Positions 1 to 7,480 of a DNA stretch of 64,000 nucleotides are shown piece by piece. The stretch's first letter is position 1. Each line of letters opens with the position of its first letter. Source of the DNA: Sandaracinaceae bacterium (GTDB taxonomy: Bacteria; Myxococcota_A; Polyangia; Polyangiales; JADJQN01); NCBI GenBank assembly GCA_016712745.1, contig JADJQN010000001.1:1488001-1552000 (forward strand). Reading direction: 5' to 3'. The translations under genes were made by a program, and so were the position numbers. The notes under the pieces are model-generated. The model was not told the DNA's origin and searched no databases. It was given only the letters and a program-made list of their open reading frames with translations.

Positions 1-1315
1 GGTCGGCAAAGGGCATGTCGTCGGCATAGACAAGGTACTTGGCGTTGTCGGCATAGGTTCCAAGGCCGATGCTGTACACGGTGCCGCGGGCCAATGAGCC
101 CTGCTCAGGTTGCGTGACGACTTTCGCAAAGCAAAAGTACGTCGCGCCATCGGGGAACACGCTGTACTGACGCGTGATCACGTTCGGCGTCAGAAACGCC
201 AAGTTCACCGCCCATTTCGGACACGACCCCGAGCTGCCGGGAAAGTGAATACCTGTAGCGGAATAGCGTTTGCTGATATTGCCGGCGACGTCGACGCGGG
301 AGAAGTGAAATGGAATTCCCTTTTTCTTCGGGTCAGAGAGATTGCAGAGTCGATGGGCGACCGTTTCATACGAGGACTCGAAGGTGCTAGCGAGCGCTTC
401 GACGTCGTAGCGGGTGCGGGTTACTTCGCGGAAGAAGTCGTCGTAGGGGAGCAAAAGCGCGCCGGCGAAGTAGTTTGCGAGGTGTATTTTGATGAGCTTC
501 GGCGTTTCCGAATGACGCGTGGCGTAGCCCGCTGTAATCTTTTCGTGCAGTTTTTCGCGATCGAGCATGCGCAAGCCGAGTGTGTGCGCTAGCTGAAAGC
601 GCAAGCGTTGTTCGAACATCGTCGATGACAAAGTGAGCACTGAGCCCTCGGCGTCCCATCGCCGCACCACCGACGAATGCTCTGATGGAGGCACCAATCG
701 CACCTCCACGTCGAAGCGTGTGCGCAGAAGGTCTGCAAGCTCGCGGCTCGTGAGGCGCGCGCCTTCGCCGGCCTCACGACGTAGGGCATCGGCCTTCTCC
801 TCGATCGAAGGAAACCAGTTTCCGTTCGATTGCAGAAAATCGATCACCTCGTCGAAGGGGGTGTGGTCGAAGCGCAGCGCCTTGTCAGAAGTCGCGCCAA
901 CCGTCGCACTCTGATCGTCACGCGCCAAAGACCCGAGCATCGAATCGAGCTGCGTGCGCGTCGTCTTATACATGTTGAAAAGAGCCGTGATGCTCGTCAC
1001 GACTTTGGGGTCCGAGCTGAGGCTCTGCAGATCGTCTCGCGTCAGATTCAACGAACGCAGCAGGGGTTCGTCGGCCAGGGTACGAAGGCCTTCATCGACA
1101 CGCCTCTAGCCGACGCTCGCCATGAATTCTTCCATCCCGAGCCCGTAGAGCTCGAGCGCCTTCCAAAGAAGGGGCAACTGCAAGGCGCGCTTCCCCTTCT
1201 CGATGAGGCTCAAATACGCTGGGGAAACGCCGAGTCGCCGCGCCACCTCGCCCTGCTGCAGACCCCGACCGACGCGCAACTCGCGCAGCCGCAATCCCAT
1301 GTTCGTGTTGTCCAT
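1..1315 (-). pseudogene. ScfR/RamB-type acyl-CoA-responsive transcriptional regulator, interrupted by in-frame TAG and cut by window edge
   Basis: From the ATG at 1315 (AGAGG just upstream) the protein opens with a Cro/C1-type helix-turn-helix (about residues 6-60, core RRLGVSPAYLSLIEKGKR). After 69 residues a TAG lies at 1106-1108. The same frame then stays open for about 368 codons to the window edge. That part reads as the rest of the family: an IrrE-like segment (KIHLANYFAGALLLPYDDF) and a DUF2083-type C-terminus with CPKWAVN. Members of this family (RamB, ScfR) sense acyl-CoAs and control glyoxylate, methylcitrate or ethylmalonyl-CoA genes, and the meaB/ecm/ccr/mcd block lies next to it. 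A single base change would restore the gene, so this is a recent nonsense mutation, an assembly error, or less likely two proteins. The family call is strong; whether it functions is open. Confidence 0.75.
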
Positions 1316-1322
1316 TGACCTC

Positions 1323-1341
1323 TTTACAACTCTTTTTACAA
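1323..1341 (-). promoter_or_regulatory. Direct repeat TTGTAAA x2 upstream of the regulator
   Basis: On the minus strand TTGTAAA occurs twice with a 12-bp period (1341-1335 and 1329-1323), directly ahead of the ribosome binding site of the regulator. Another TGTAAA lies on the plus strand near 1459-1465. The position would suit autoregulation or translational control. No matching operator consensus can be confirmed here, and the second unit overlaps the ribosome binding region. Confidence 0.25.
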
Positions 1342-1496
1342 TTAACGGCGCGCACCCGGCAAGGCCATGTTTCGTAGCGCGAAACGGAAGAGACACTCAG
1401 CGCTTGACGGCCTCCGTAAGCGTTCGCTACCTCTAAGGCGTGTGGCTCGCCAGTAAATGTGTAAACGAGAACGACCGCGGCCGGAGACCGCCTCGG

Positions 1497-2486
1497 CTAA
1501 CGATGCCGCGCAGCGTCGAGGTATCGCGTCGACCACTCGGCTGCTATCTGAAGAGCCGACACGCCTTCAGCCGCGCGCGCCGCCGCCTCCTCGCGCAAAG
1601 CCTCCGTGCCTCCCAACGCTTCGGTTCCGTGGGAGCCGTGAGCACGCGTGAAAAGGGACAGCGCCCAGCTAACATCGACGAGCGCGCGATGCGTGCGGAG
1701 CGAGGAGTCGGGCAGCGTTGCGCGGCGCTGGGTCAACAGGGTTGCGAGTTCGCGCACGCCCGTTCCCGCGAGCGCACTTGTCAGGCAGACTTTTACCTCG
1801 TGATCGACACCGGCGCCGCGCATCGCGTGCAGCGCAGAGGACAAGTCGGCAGCGGCACGTTGGGCGAGCACGCTCTCGTCGGCTTTGTTCACGACGCAAA
1901 GGTCGGGTATCTCCATGACGCCAGCCTTGATGAACTGCAGCGCGTCGCCCGAGCCGGGCTGCACGACCAACACCACAGTGTCGGCGACATCGGCCACATC
2001 AGTTTCGTTTTGCCCCACGCCGGTAGTTTCGATCAAGACCACGTCGTACGCGGCGGCGAAGATGCGCACGATGGCAGCTGCCGAGTGTGCAAGGCCGCCG
2101 ACTTCTCCGCCGGTCGCTACCGAACGCACAAAGAGTCCCTCGTCAGCAGGATCGAATGCCATGCGCGCACGGTCTCCGAGGAGCGCGCCGCCACTTCGAG
2201 TGCTGCTGGGATCCACGGCCAGGACGCCGACTGTTTTCTTATCCTCACGAAGCACGCGGGCGAGAGCTGCGGCAAGCGTGCTTTTTCCAACGCCGGGAGG
2301 CCCAGTTATACCGATGCGATGACTCGCCTGACTGCGCGCACTGCCTCGCAGCAGGCCGAGCAAAGCGCCGGCGTTTTCGCGCGCTTCCGCACGCGTATCT
2401 TCAACAAGGTTCAGCGCCGCAGCGACAGCCGTCTTTTCTCCACGGCCGATTCGTTCGACAAGTGCTCCGAGGTCAGCTGACGCCAT
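1497..2486 (-). CDS. meaB: MeaB: G3E-family GTPase chaperone of B12-dependent acyl-CoA mutase
   Basis: MeaB/ArgK-type P-loop GTPase of 329 residues, a usual length for the family. It gates cofactor loading and protects adenosylcobalamin acyl-CoA mutases from inactivation. Visible motifs are the Walker A GPPGVGKST near residue 64, VDPSS, the switch segment ending in ETTGVGQNE, and the base-recognition NKAD. The ATG at 2486 lies 14 nt inside the end of the upstream mutase gene, so the two are translationally coupled. The mutase partner here is the ethylmalonyl-CoA mutase. The N-terminal helical region (about residues 1-55) and the C-terminal dimerisation arm are both present, and no lesion is seen. 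Confidence 0.93.
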   Translation of the reverse strand: MASADLGALVERIGRGEKTAVAAALNLVEDTRAEARENAGALLGLLRGSARSQASHRIGITGPPGVGKSTLAAALARVLREDKKTVGVLAVDPSSTRSGGALLGDRARMAFDPADEGLFVRSVATGGEVGGLAHSAAAIVRIFAAAYDVVLIETTGVGQNETDVADVADTVVLVVQPGSGDALQFIKAGVMEIPDLCVVNKADESVLAQRAAADLSSALHAMRGAGVDHEVKVCLTSALAGTGVRELATLLTQRRATLPDSSLRTHRALVDVSWALSLFTRAHGSHGTEALGGTEALREEAAARAAEGVSALQIAAEWSTRYLDAARHR

Positions 2487-4459
2487 GCGCCTCTTCCACG
2501 AGCTTCACCAAATCGCTCATGATGGCATTGAGCTCGAAGTCCTTCGGGGTATAGACCCGCGCAACCCCCTTCTCGCGCAGGCTGCGAGCGTCCGCCTCGG
2601 GAATGATGCCGCCCACGACGACTGGGATGCGCACGCCGGCTTCGCGCAGCTTGGTGACGATCTCGGGCACGATTTCCAGATGGGAGCCGCTCAGGATCGA
2701 AAGACCGATCAGATGCACGCCCTCTTCGATAGCCGACGTAACCAGTTGCTCGGGGGTGACGCGAATGCCTTCGTAGACGACTTCGAATCCGACGTCGCGT
2801 GCCTTGATCGCAATCTGCTCGGCGCCGTTGGAATGACCATCGAGTCCCGGCTTGCCGACCAAGATCTTCGGGCGACGACCGATCAATTTTTCAAGCCGTC
2901 CAAGCTCCTTGCGCAAGCGCGTCACTTCTTCGGTGTTGTTGGTCGTGCCAGTCACGCGTGCTCCTGCCACTCCGGTCGGAGCGCGATATTCACCAAAGAC
3001 CTTACGCAGCGCACTTGCCCACTCCCCGGTAGTCACACCGGCTTTCGCCGCGGCAATCGACGAGGGCATGATATTCTCGCCACTTCGCGCAGCAGCTTCG
3101 AGCAAAGCGAGCGCGGTCGCGGCGGCTTTGGGCTCGCGCGCTCGTCGCCACTCGCTTACGGCCGCCGCTCGCTCTTCTTCAACGGCCGCGTCAATCACAA
3201 GAATCGTATCGCTGAGATCACGCGTGAGCGGCGAGGGTTCCGTTTCGCGATACGCGTTCAAACCCACCACGATTTGCTCGCCCGCTTCAATCGCGCGCAG
3301 GCGCCTCGCGTTACTCTCCACCAGCCGTTGTTTGACGAGACCGCTTTCAACCGCCGCCACAGCGCCGCCACGCGAGACAATGTCGTCAATTTCCGCTTGG
3401 GCTTCAGTCACCAACTGGCCTACCCGCGCTTCGATGACGTGACTGCCGCGGAAGATGTCGTCGTGCTCGAGCAAGTCGGTCTCGAACGCGAGAATCTGTT
3501 GGGCGCGCAAGCTCCATTGCTGGTCCCAGGGTCGCGGCAGGCCCAGCGCTTCATTCCACGCCGGCAATTGCACCGCGCGCGCGCGCGTCTTTGCTCAGCG
3601 TGACCGCGAGCATCTCGATTACGATGCGAATGATGTTGTTCTCGGGTTGTTGCTCGGTGAGCCCGAGGGAGTTGACCTGCACGCCGTAGCGAAAGCGTCG
3701 ATGCTCGGCGTTGGTCACGCCGTAACGTTCAAGTGCGAGCTTGTCCCAGAGCACGAGGAACGCGCGCATCTTGCAGAGCTCATCGACAAAGCGAATACCG
3801 GCGTTGACGAAGAAGCTTATGCGACCAACGACCTCGTCCATTTCCGCTTTGGAGATGCCGCCGCTGTCGCGCACCGTATCGAGTACAGCGATCGCAGTGA
3901 GGAGCGCGTAGGCGAGCTCTTGGGTGGGCGTGGCCCCCGCCTCCTGCAAGTGGTAGCTGCAGATGTTGATGGGGTTCCACTTGGGGATTTCACGCACGGT
4001 GTAGGTGATCACGTCGCTCGTAAGCCGCAGAGAAGCGGCGGGCGGGAAAATGTACGTGCCGCGAGAGAGGTACTCTTTGACGACGTCGTTCTGAGTTGTG
4101 CCCGAGAGCGCTTTGGTGTCGATGCCTTGCTCTTCTGCAACGGCGACGTAGAGCGCCAAGAGCCAGGGCGCCGTTGCGTTGATCGTCATCGACGTATTCA
4201 TGCGGTCTTGCGGGATCTGATCGAGCAGCGTGCGCATGTCGCCAATGTGCGAAATCGGAACGCCGACTTTGCCAACCTCTCCGCGCGCCAAGACGTGATC
4301 GGGGTCGTAGCCGGTCTGCGTGGGCAAATCGAACGCGACCGACAAGCCGGTCTGCCCTTTCTCGAGGTTTTTTCGAAAGAGCTCGTTGCTCGCTTTCGCC
4401 GAGCTGTGGCCTGCGTAGGTACGCATGATCCACGGTCGGTCTTTTTTTCGCTCGCTCAC
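2473..4459 (-). pseudogene. ecm: Ethylmalonyl-CoA mutase (MeaA/Ecm), broken by a frameshift in a GC dinucleotide tract
   Basis: Adenosylcobalamin-dependent mutase that converts ethylmalonyl-CoA to methylsuccinyl-CoA. The gene starts at GTG 4459 and the first 302 codons (to 3551) cover the TIM barrel: DRPWIMRTYAGHS, TGLSVAFDLPTQTGYD, MNTSMTINATAPWLLAL. The remainder continues in another frame from about 3573 to 2473 (QLPAWNEALGLPRPWDQQW, then the B12 domain with GKPGLDGHSNGAEQ and GLSILSGSH). The switch falls in a 13-nt GC-alternating tract at 3574-3586. A 15-nt tract would restore an uninterrupted protein of about 660 residues reading DARARAVQLP. MeaA-type single-chain architecture and the neighbouring ccr and mcd favour Ecm over methylmalonyl-CoA mutase. 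The lesion may be slippage or an assembly error. Confidence 0.85.
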
Positions 4460-4526
4460 GTTCTAAGCCTTTCGTCGCCCTGTTCTCCCGAGCGTACCTG
4501 TGACCACTCTTATGTCGAGGCCTGCC
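4460..4526. promoter_or_regulatory. Divergent intergenic region between ecm and ccr
   Basis: These 67 bases separate the start of ecm (minus strand) from the preferred start of ccr (plus strand), so both promoters must sit here or reach into the coding ends. This is the natural control point of the ethylmalonyl-CoA genes. I see no clear -35/-10 pair and no strong palindrome. A GAGG at 4515-4518 serves as ribosome binding site for the ATG at 4527. Confidence 0.45.
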
Positions 4527-5789
4527 ATGTCTGAAACGAAAGTTCGTACCGCCCCCGCCATCGTACCCGTAGGGTCCATGCCCGAGCTAGGAGTATTGCC
4601 CGAACGCATGCATGGCTATGCGATTCGACGCGAGCGCGAAGGCGACCCGACCAAATCGTTCGTGAGCGAAGAGCTTCCAATTCCGGAAGTTCGCCCAGGC
4701 GAAGTGCTCGTGCAGGTGATGGCCGCAGGCGTCAACTACAACGGCGTGTGGGCCGGTCGCGGCAAGCCCGTCAGCGTCTTCGATATGCACAAGGATCCTT
4801 TCCATGTGCCTGGCTCGGATGCTTCCGGCATCGTCTGGAAGGTTGGCGTCGGCGTTCAGAATGTGAAGGTGGGAGATGAAGTAATCATCCACTGCAACAT
4901 CACCTGCGGGCAGTGCGTGTTCTGCAATGGCGGCGAGCCCATGGCGTGTCGCCAGCAGAAGATCTGGGGTTACGAAACGCCGGATGGATCGTTCGCACAA
5001 TACACGCGCGTTCAAGCGCAGCAGTGTTTGCCGAAGCCCACGCATCTGACGTGGGAAGAAGCAGGCAGCTACGCGCTCACCTGTTTTACCGCGTGGCGCA
5101 TGCTGGTGAATCGTGCCGAGATGAAAGCGGGCGATGACGTGTTGGTCTGGGGCGGCGCCGGAGGCCTAGGCGTGTTCGCGCTGCAGATTTGCAAACTCAT
5201 GGGCGCGCGCGCGATCGCGGTTGTCTCGAACGAAGACAAGATCGAGTTCGCGAAATCGCTCGGGGCTGTGGGCGCCATCGATCGGCGTCAATTCCCCAAC
5301 CTGCCCTACAAGCCTAATGAAACCGAAGAGCAAAAGGCGCTGCGCCTGAAGGACACCAAAGCCTTCGGCCAGAAGATTTGGGAGATCATCGGCGAGAAGA
5401 AAGGTCCGGACATTGTCTTCGAGCATGTTGGTCAATCGACGTTCCCGGCGAGCGTGTTCTTGGCCAACCGCTTTGGGCGCATCGTGATCTGCGGCGCGAC
5501 CACGGGCTTCGAGCTCAACTTCGACGTGCGCCACCTCTGGATGCATCAAAAATCCATCATTGGATCTCACTTCGCGCATGCTGGCGAATGCGCCACAGCC
5601 AACAAGATGATTCAGCAGAAGCGCATCACCCCCGTACTCACCAACACGTTCAGCTACGCGGAGATCCCCGAGGCCCACGAGAAGATGGCGCGCAATGAGC
5701 TTCATGGGACTGTCGCATGTCTCGTTGGCGCGCCGCGCGCGGGACTTCGCAACACCGCCGAGACGTTGGCCGTGATGGGTGCTCGCTGA
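4527..5789 (+). CDS. ccr: Crotonyl-CoA carboxylase/reductase
   Basis: Medium-chain dehydrogenase/reductase family enzyme that reductively carboxylates crotonyl-CoA to ethylmalonyl-CoA with NADPH, the signature step of the ethylmalonyl-CoA pathway. The start at 4527 gives 420 residues and follows GAGG at 4515-4518; GTG 4500 or ATG 4512 would add 9 or 5 residues. Visible are the N-terminal GroES-like part with NYNGVWAGRG, a GxGxxG-like nucleotide loop (WGGAGGLGVFALQ), FEHVGQSTFP and GSHFAHAGE. Asn72 (NYN-GVW) and His348 (GSHFA) match the positions reported to hold CO2 in characterised Ccr. Some Ccr enzymes supply polyketide extenders, but adjacent ecm and mcd point to carbon assimilation. The stop overlaps the mcd start (TGATG). 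Confidence 0.92.
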   Translation: MSETKVRTAPAIVPVGSMPELGVLPERMHGYAIRREREGDPTKSFVSEELPIPEVRPGEVLVQVMAAGVNYNGVWAGRGKPVSVFDMHKDPFHVPGSDASGIVWKVGVGVQNVKVGDEVIIHCNITCGQCVFCNGGEPMACRQQKIWGYETPDGSFAQYTRVQAQQCLPKPTHLTWEEAGSYALTCFTAWRMLVNRAEMKAGDDVLVWGGAGGLGVFALQICKLMGARAIAVVSNEDKIEFAKSLGAVGAIDRRQFPNLPYKPNETEEQKALRLKDTKAFGQKIWEIIGEKKGPDIVFEHVGQSTFPASVFLANRFGRIVICGATTGFELNFDVRHLWMHQKSIIGSHFAHAGECATANKMIQQKRITPVLTNTFSYAEIPEAHEKMARNELHGTVACLVGAPRAGLRNTAETLAVMGAR

Positions 5790-7402
5790 TGGAACGCACC
5801 ATCGCAGCCCTCGAAGATTTGTACGCCCGCGCCCTTTCGCATATGCGCGCGCGCGTGTTCGAAGACGAGAAGATTTCGGCAACGAAGCTCGATGAACACC
5901 AGGTCGCAGCCCACGGCGTGGCGTACCTCGCAACGGAGGTCATGGCGGCGAAGCAGCTCTCCGAATGGGCGCAACGGAGCGGCGGAGCGCAGGAGAAACG
6001 CATTGCCGCTGCGTATATCGCCGAGCTTGCCCGCAATACCCAAGGCAGCATCACGCTCGGCACTTGCGAAACAGTCGGCCTCATAGAACTTGGCATTACG
6101 GACGCCGACATCGCAGCGACGCTGGGCCGGGCTGAAGTGCGCAACTTCTGCGACGAACACGGCTCTGCTGCCGCGTACCAAGCGATCGCGGTGGCGGCAC
6201 GCGACGAGGGATTTGGGGACTTCGCGCTCGATGACGAAGTCCTATCGGACATTCGCAAACAGTTCGCGCGTTTCGCCGATGCGGAAGTCATTCCGCGCGC
6301 ACAGGACATTCATCGCAAAGACGTTCTCATCCCCATTGATCTCGTGGAGAAGATGAGCGAGCTCGGCGTCTTTGGTCTGACGATCCCCGAAGAGTATGGA
6401 GGCCTCGGCCTCGGCAAAGTCGCGATGTGCGTCGTGACTGAAGAACTTTCGCGCGGCTACATTGGCGTGGGATCGTTAGGCACTCGCGCCGAAATTGCTG
6501 CGGAGCTCATTCTTGGTGGCGGCACGGCCGAACAGAGAAAGAAGTGGTTGCCCAAAATCGCGGCAGGCGAAGTCTTGCCGACCGCTGTCTTCACAGAGCC
6601 CAACTTCGGATCCGATCTCGCGCACATCGTGACCCGCGCCGAAAAGCAGAGCGACGGTTCGTACGCCGTGAGCGGCCAGAAGACCTGGATCACGCACGCA
6701 GTCCGCGCGGATTTGATGACGCTGCTCGCGCGCACCAATCAGGGTGACTCGGGCTACGGCGGCCTCTCGATGTTCCTTGCCGAGAAAACACGACAGAGCG
6801 GCGAGCCCGGCACACCGGAGTTTGTCGACGAAGGCTTGACCGGAACCGAGATCAAAGTACTGGGCTACCGCGGCATGAAGGAGTACGAGCTTTCGTTTGA
6901 CGGCTTTCGCGTCGCGCCGGATGCCCTCCTTGGTGGTGCGGAGGGACAAGGCTTCAAGCAACTCATGCGCACGTTCGAGAGCGCCCGCATTCAAACGGCG
7001 GCGCGTGGCGTCGGGCTCGCGCAAGCGGCGCTCGACGACGCGTTTCGCTACGCGCATGAGCGAATACAGTTCTCAAAGCCCATTGCCGAGTTTGGGCGCG
7101 TCCAACGAAAACTCGGGCGCATGATTGTTCTCACGCAAGCAGCTCGCCAGATTAGCTACTTCGCGGCGCGCATGAAGGACTCCGACAAGCGCTGCGACCT
7201 GGAAGCTGGCATGGCGAAGCTTCTCGCAACTCGAGCCGCGTGGGAGTGCGCGGACGCGAACGTGCAGATCCACGGCGGCAATGGATTCGCAGAGGAATAC
7301 ACGGCGTCGCGCCTGCTCGTCGACGCCCGGGTGCTCAGCATCTTCGAGGGCGCGAACGAGATCCAAGCGCACGTCGTGGCGCGCCGTTTGCTCGAGAGCT
7401 GA
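5789..7402 (+). CDS. mcd: Methylsuccinyl-CoA dehydrogenase (acyl-CoA dehydrogenase family)
   Basis: FAD enzyme of 537 residues that oxidises (2S)-methylsuccinyl-CoA to mesaconyl-CoA and passes electrons to ETF. It is longer than ordinary acyl-CoA dehydrogenases (about 380 residues) because of an N-terminal helical extension of about 150 residues (residues 1-155), as is typical of Mcd. The catalytic core follows: YGGLGLGKVAM, FTEPNFGSDLAHI, SGQKTWITHA, FSKPIAEFGRVQRKLG and QIHGGNGFAEEY. The ATG at 5789 overlaps the ccr stop, so the pair is an operon. Family and position after ccr make Mcd the best call; a generic acyl-CoA dehydrogenase is the alternative. Confidence 0.87.
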   Translation: MERTIAALEDLYARALSHMRARVFEDEKISATKLDEHQVAAHGVAYLATEVMAAKQLSEWAQRSGGAQEKRIAAAYIAELARNTQGSITLGTCETVGLIELGITDADIAATLGRAEVRNFCDEHGSAAAYQAIAVAARDEGFGDFALDDEVLSDIRKQFARFADAEVIPRAQDIHRKDVLIPIDLVEKMSELGVFGLTIPEEYGGLGLGKVAMCVVTEELSRGYIGVGSLGTRAEIAAELILGGGTAEQRKKWLPKIAAGEVLPTAVFTEPNFGSDLAHIVTRAEKQSDGSYAVSGQKTWITHAVRADLMTLLARTNQGDSGYGGLSMFLAEKTRQSGEPGTPEFVDEGLTGTEIKVLGYRGMKEYELSFDGFRVAPDALLGGAEGQGFKQLMRTFESARIQTAARGVGLAQAALDDAFRYAHERIQFSKPIAEFGRVQRKLGRMIVLTQAARQISYFAARMKDSDKRCDLEAGMAKLLATRAAWECADANVQIHGGNGFAEEYTASRLLVDARVLSIFEGANEIQAHVVARRLLES

Positions 7403-7480
7403 GCTCCGCTCGACTGCTGGCTGGAGCGCCGTTCGCGTAATTGCCGGCGAACTGTTACTGATCATGCCGAAAATCTTTCC

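Noticed and set aside
1106..1108. TAG as a recoded sense codon (pyrrolysine)
   Set aside because: TAG ends other genes here (11707-11709, 28078-28080) and no pyl genes are seen.
1440..3603. Long plus-strand reading frames opposite meaB and ecm
   Set aside because: Low-quality, Arg/His-rich translations that mirror the real genes in another frame; no family features or ribosome sites.
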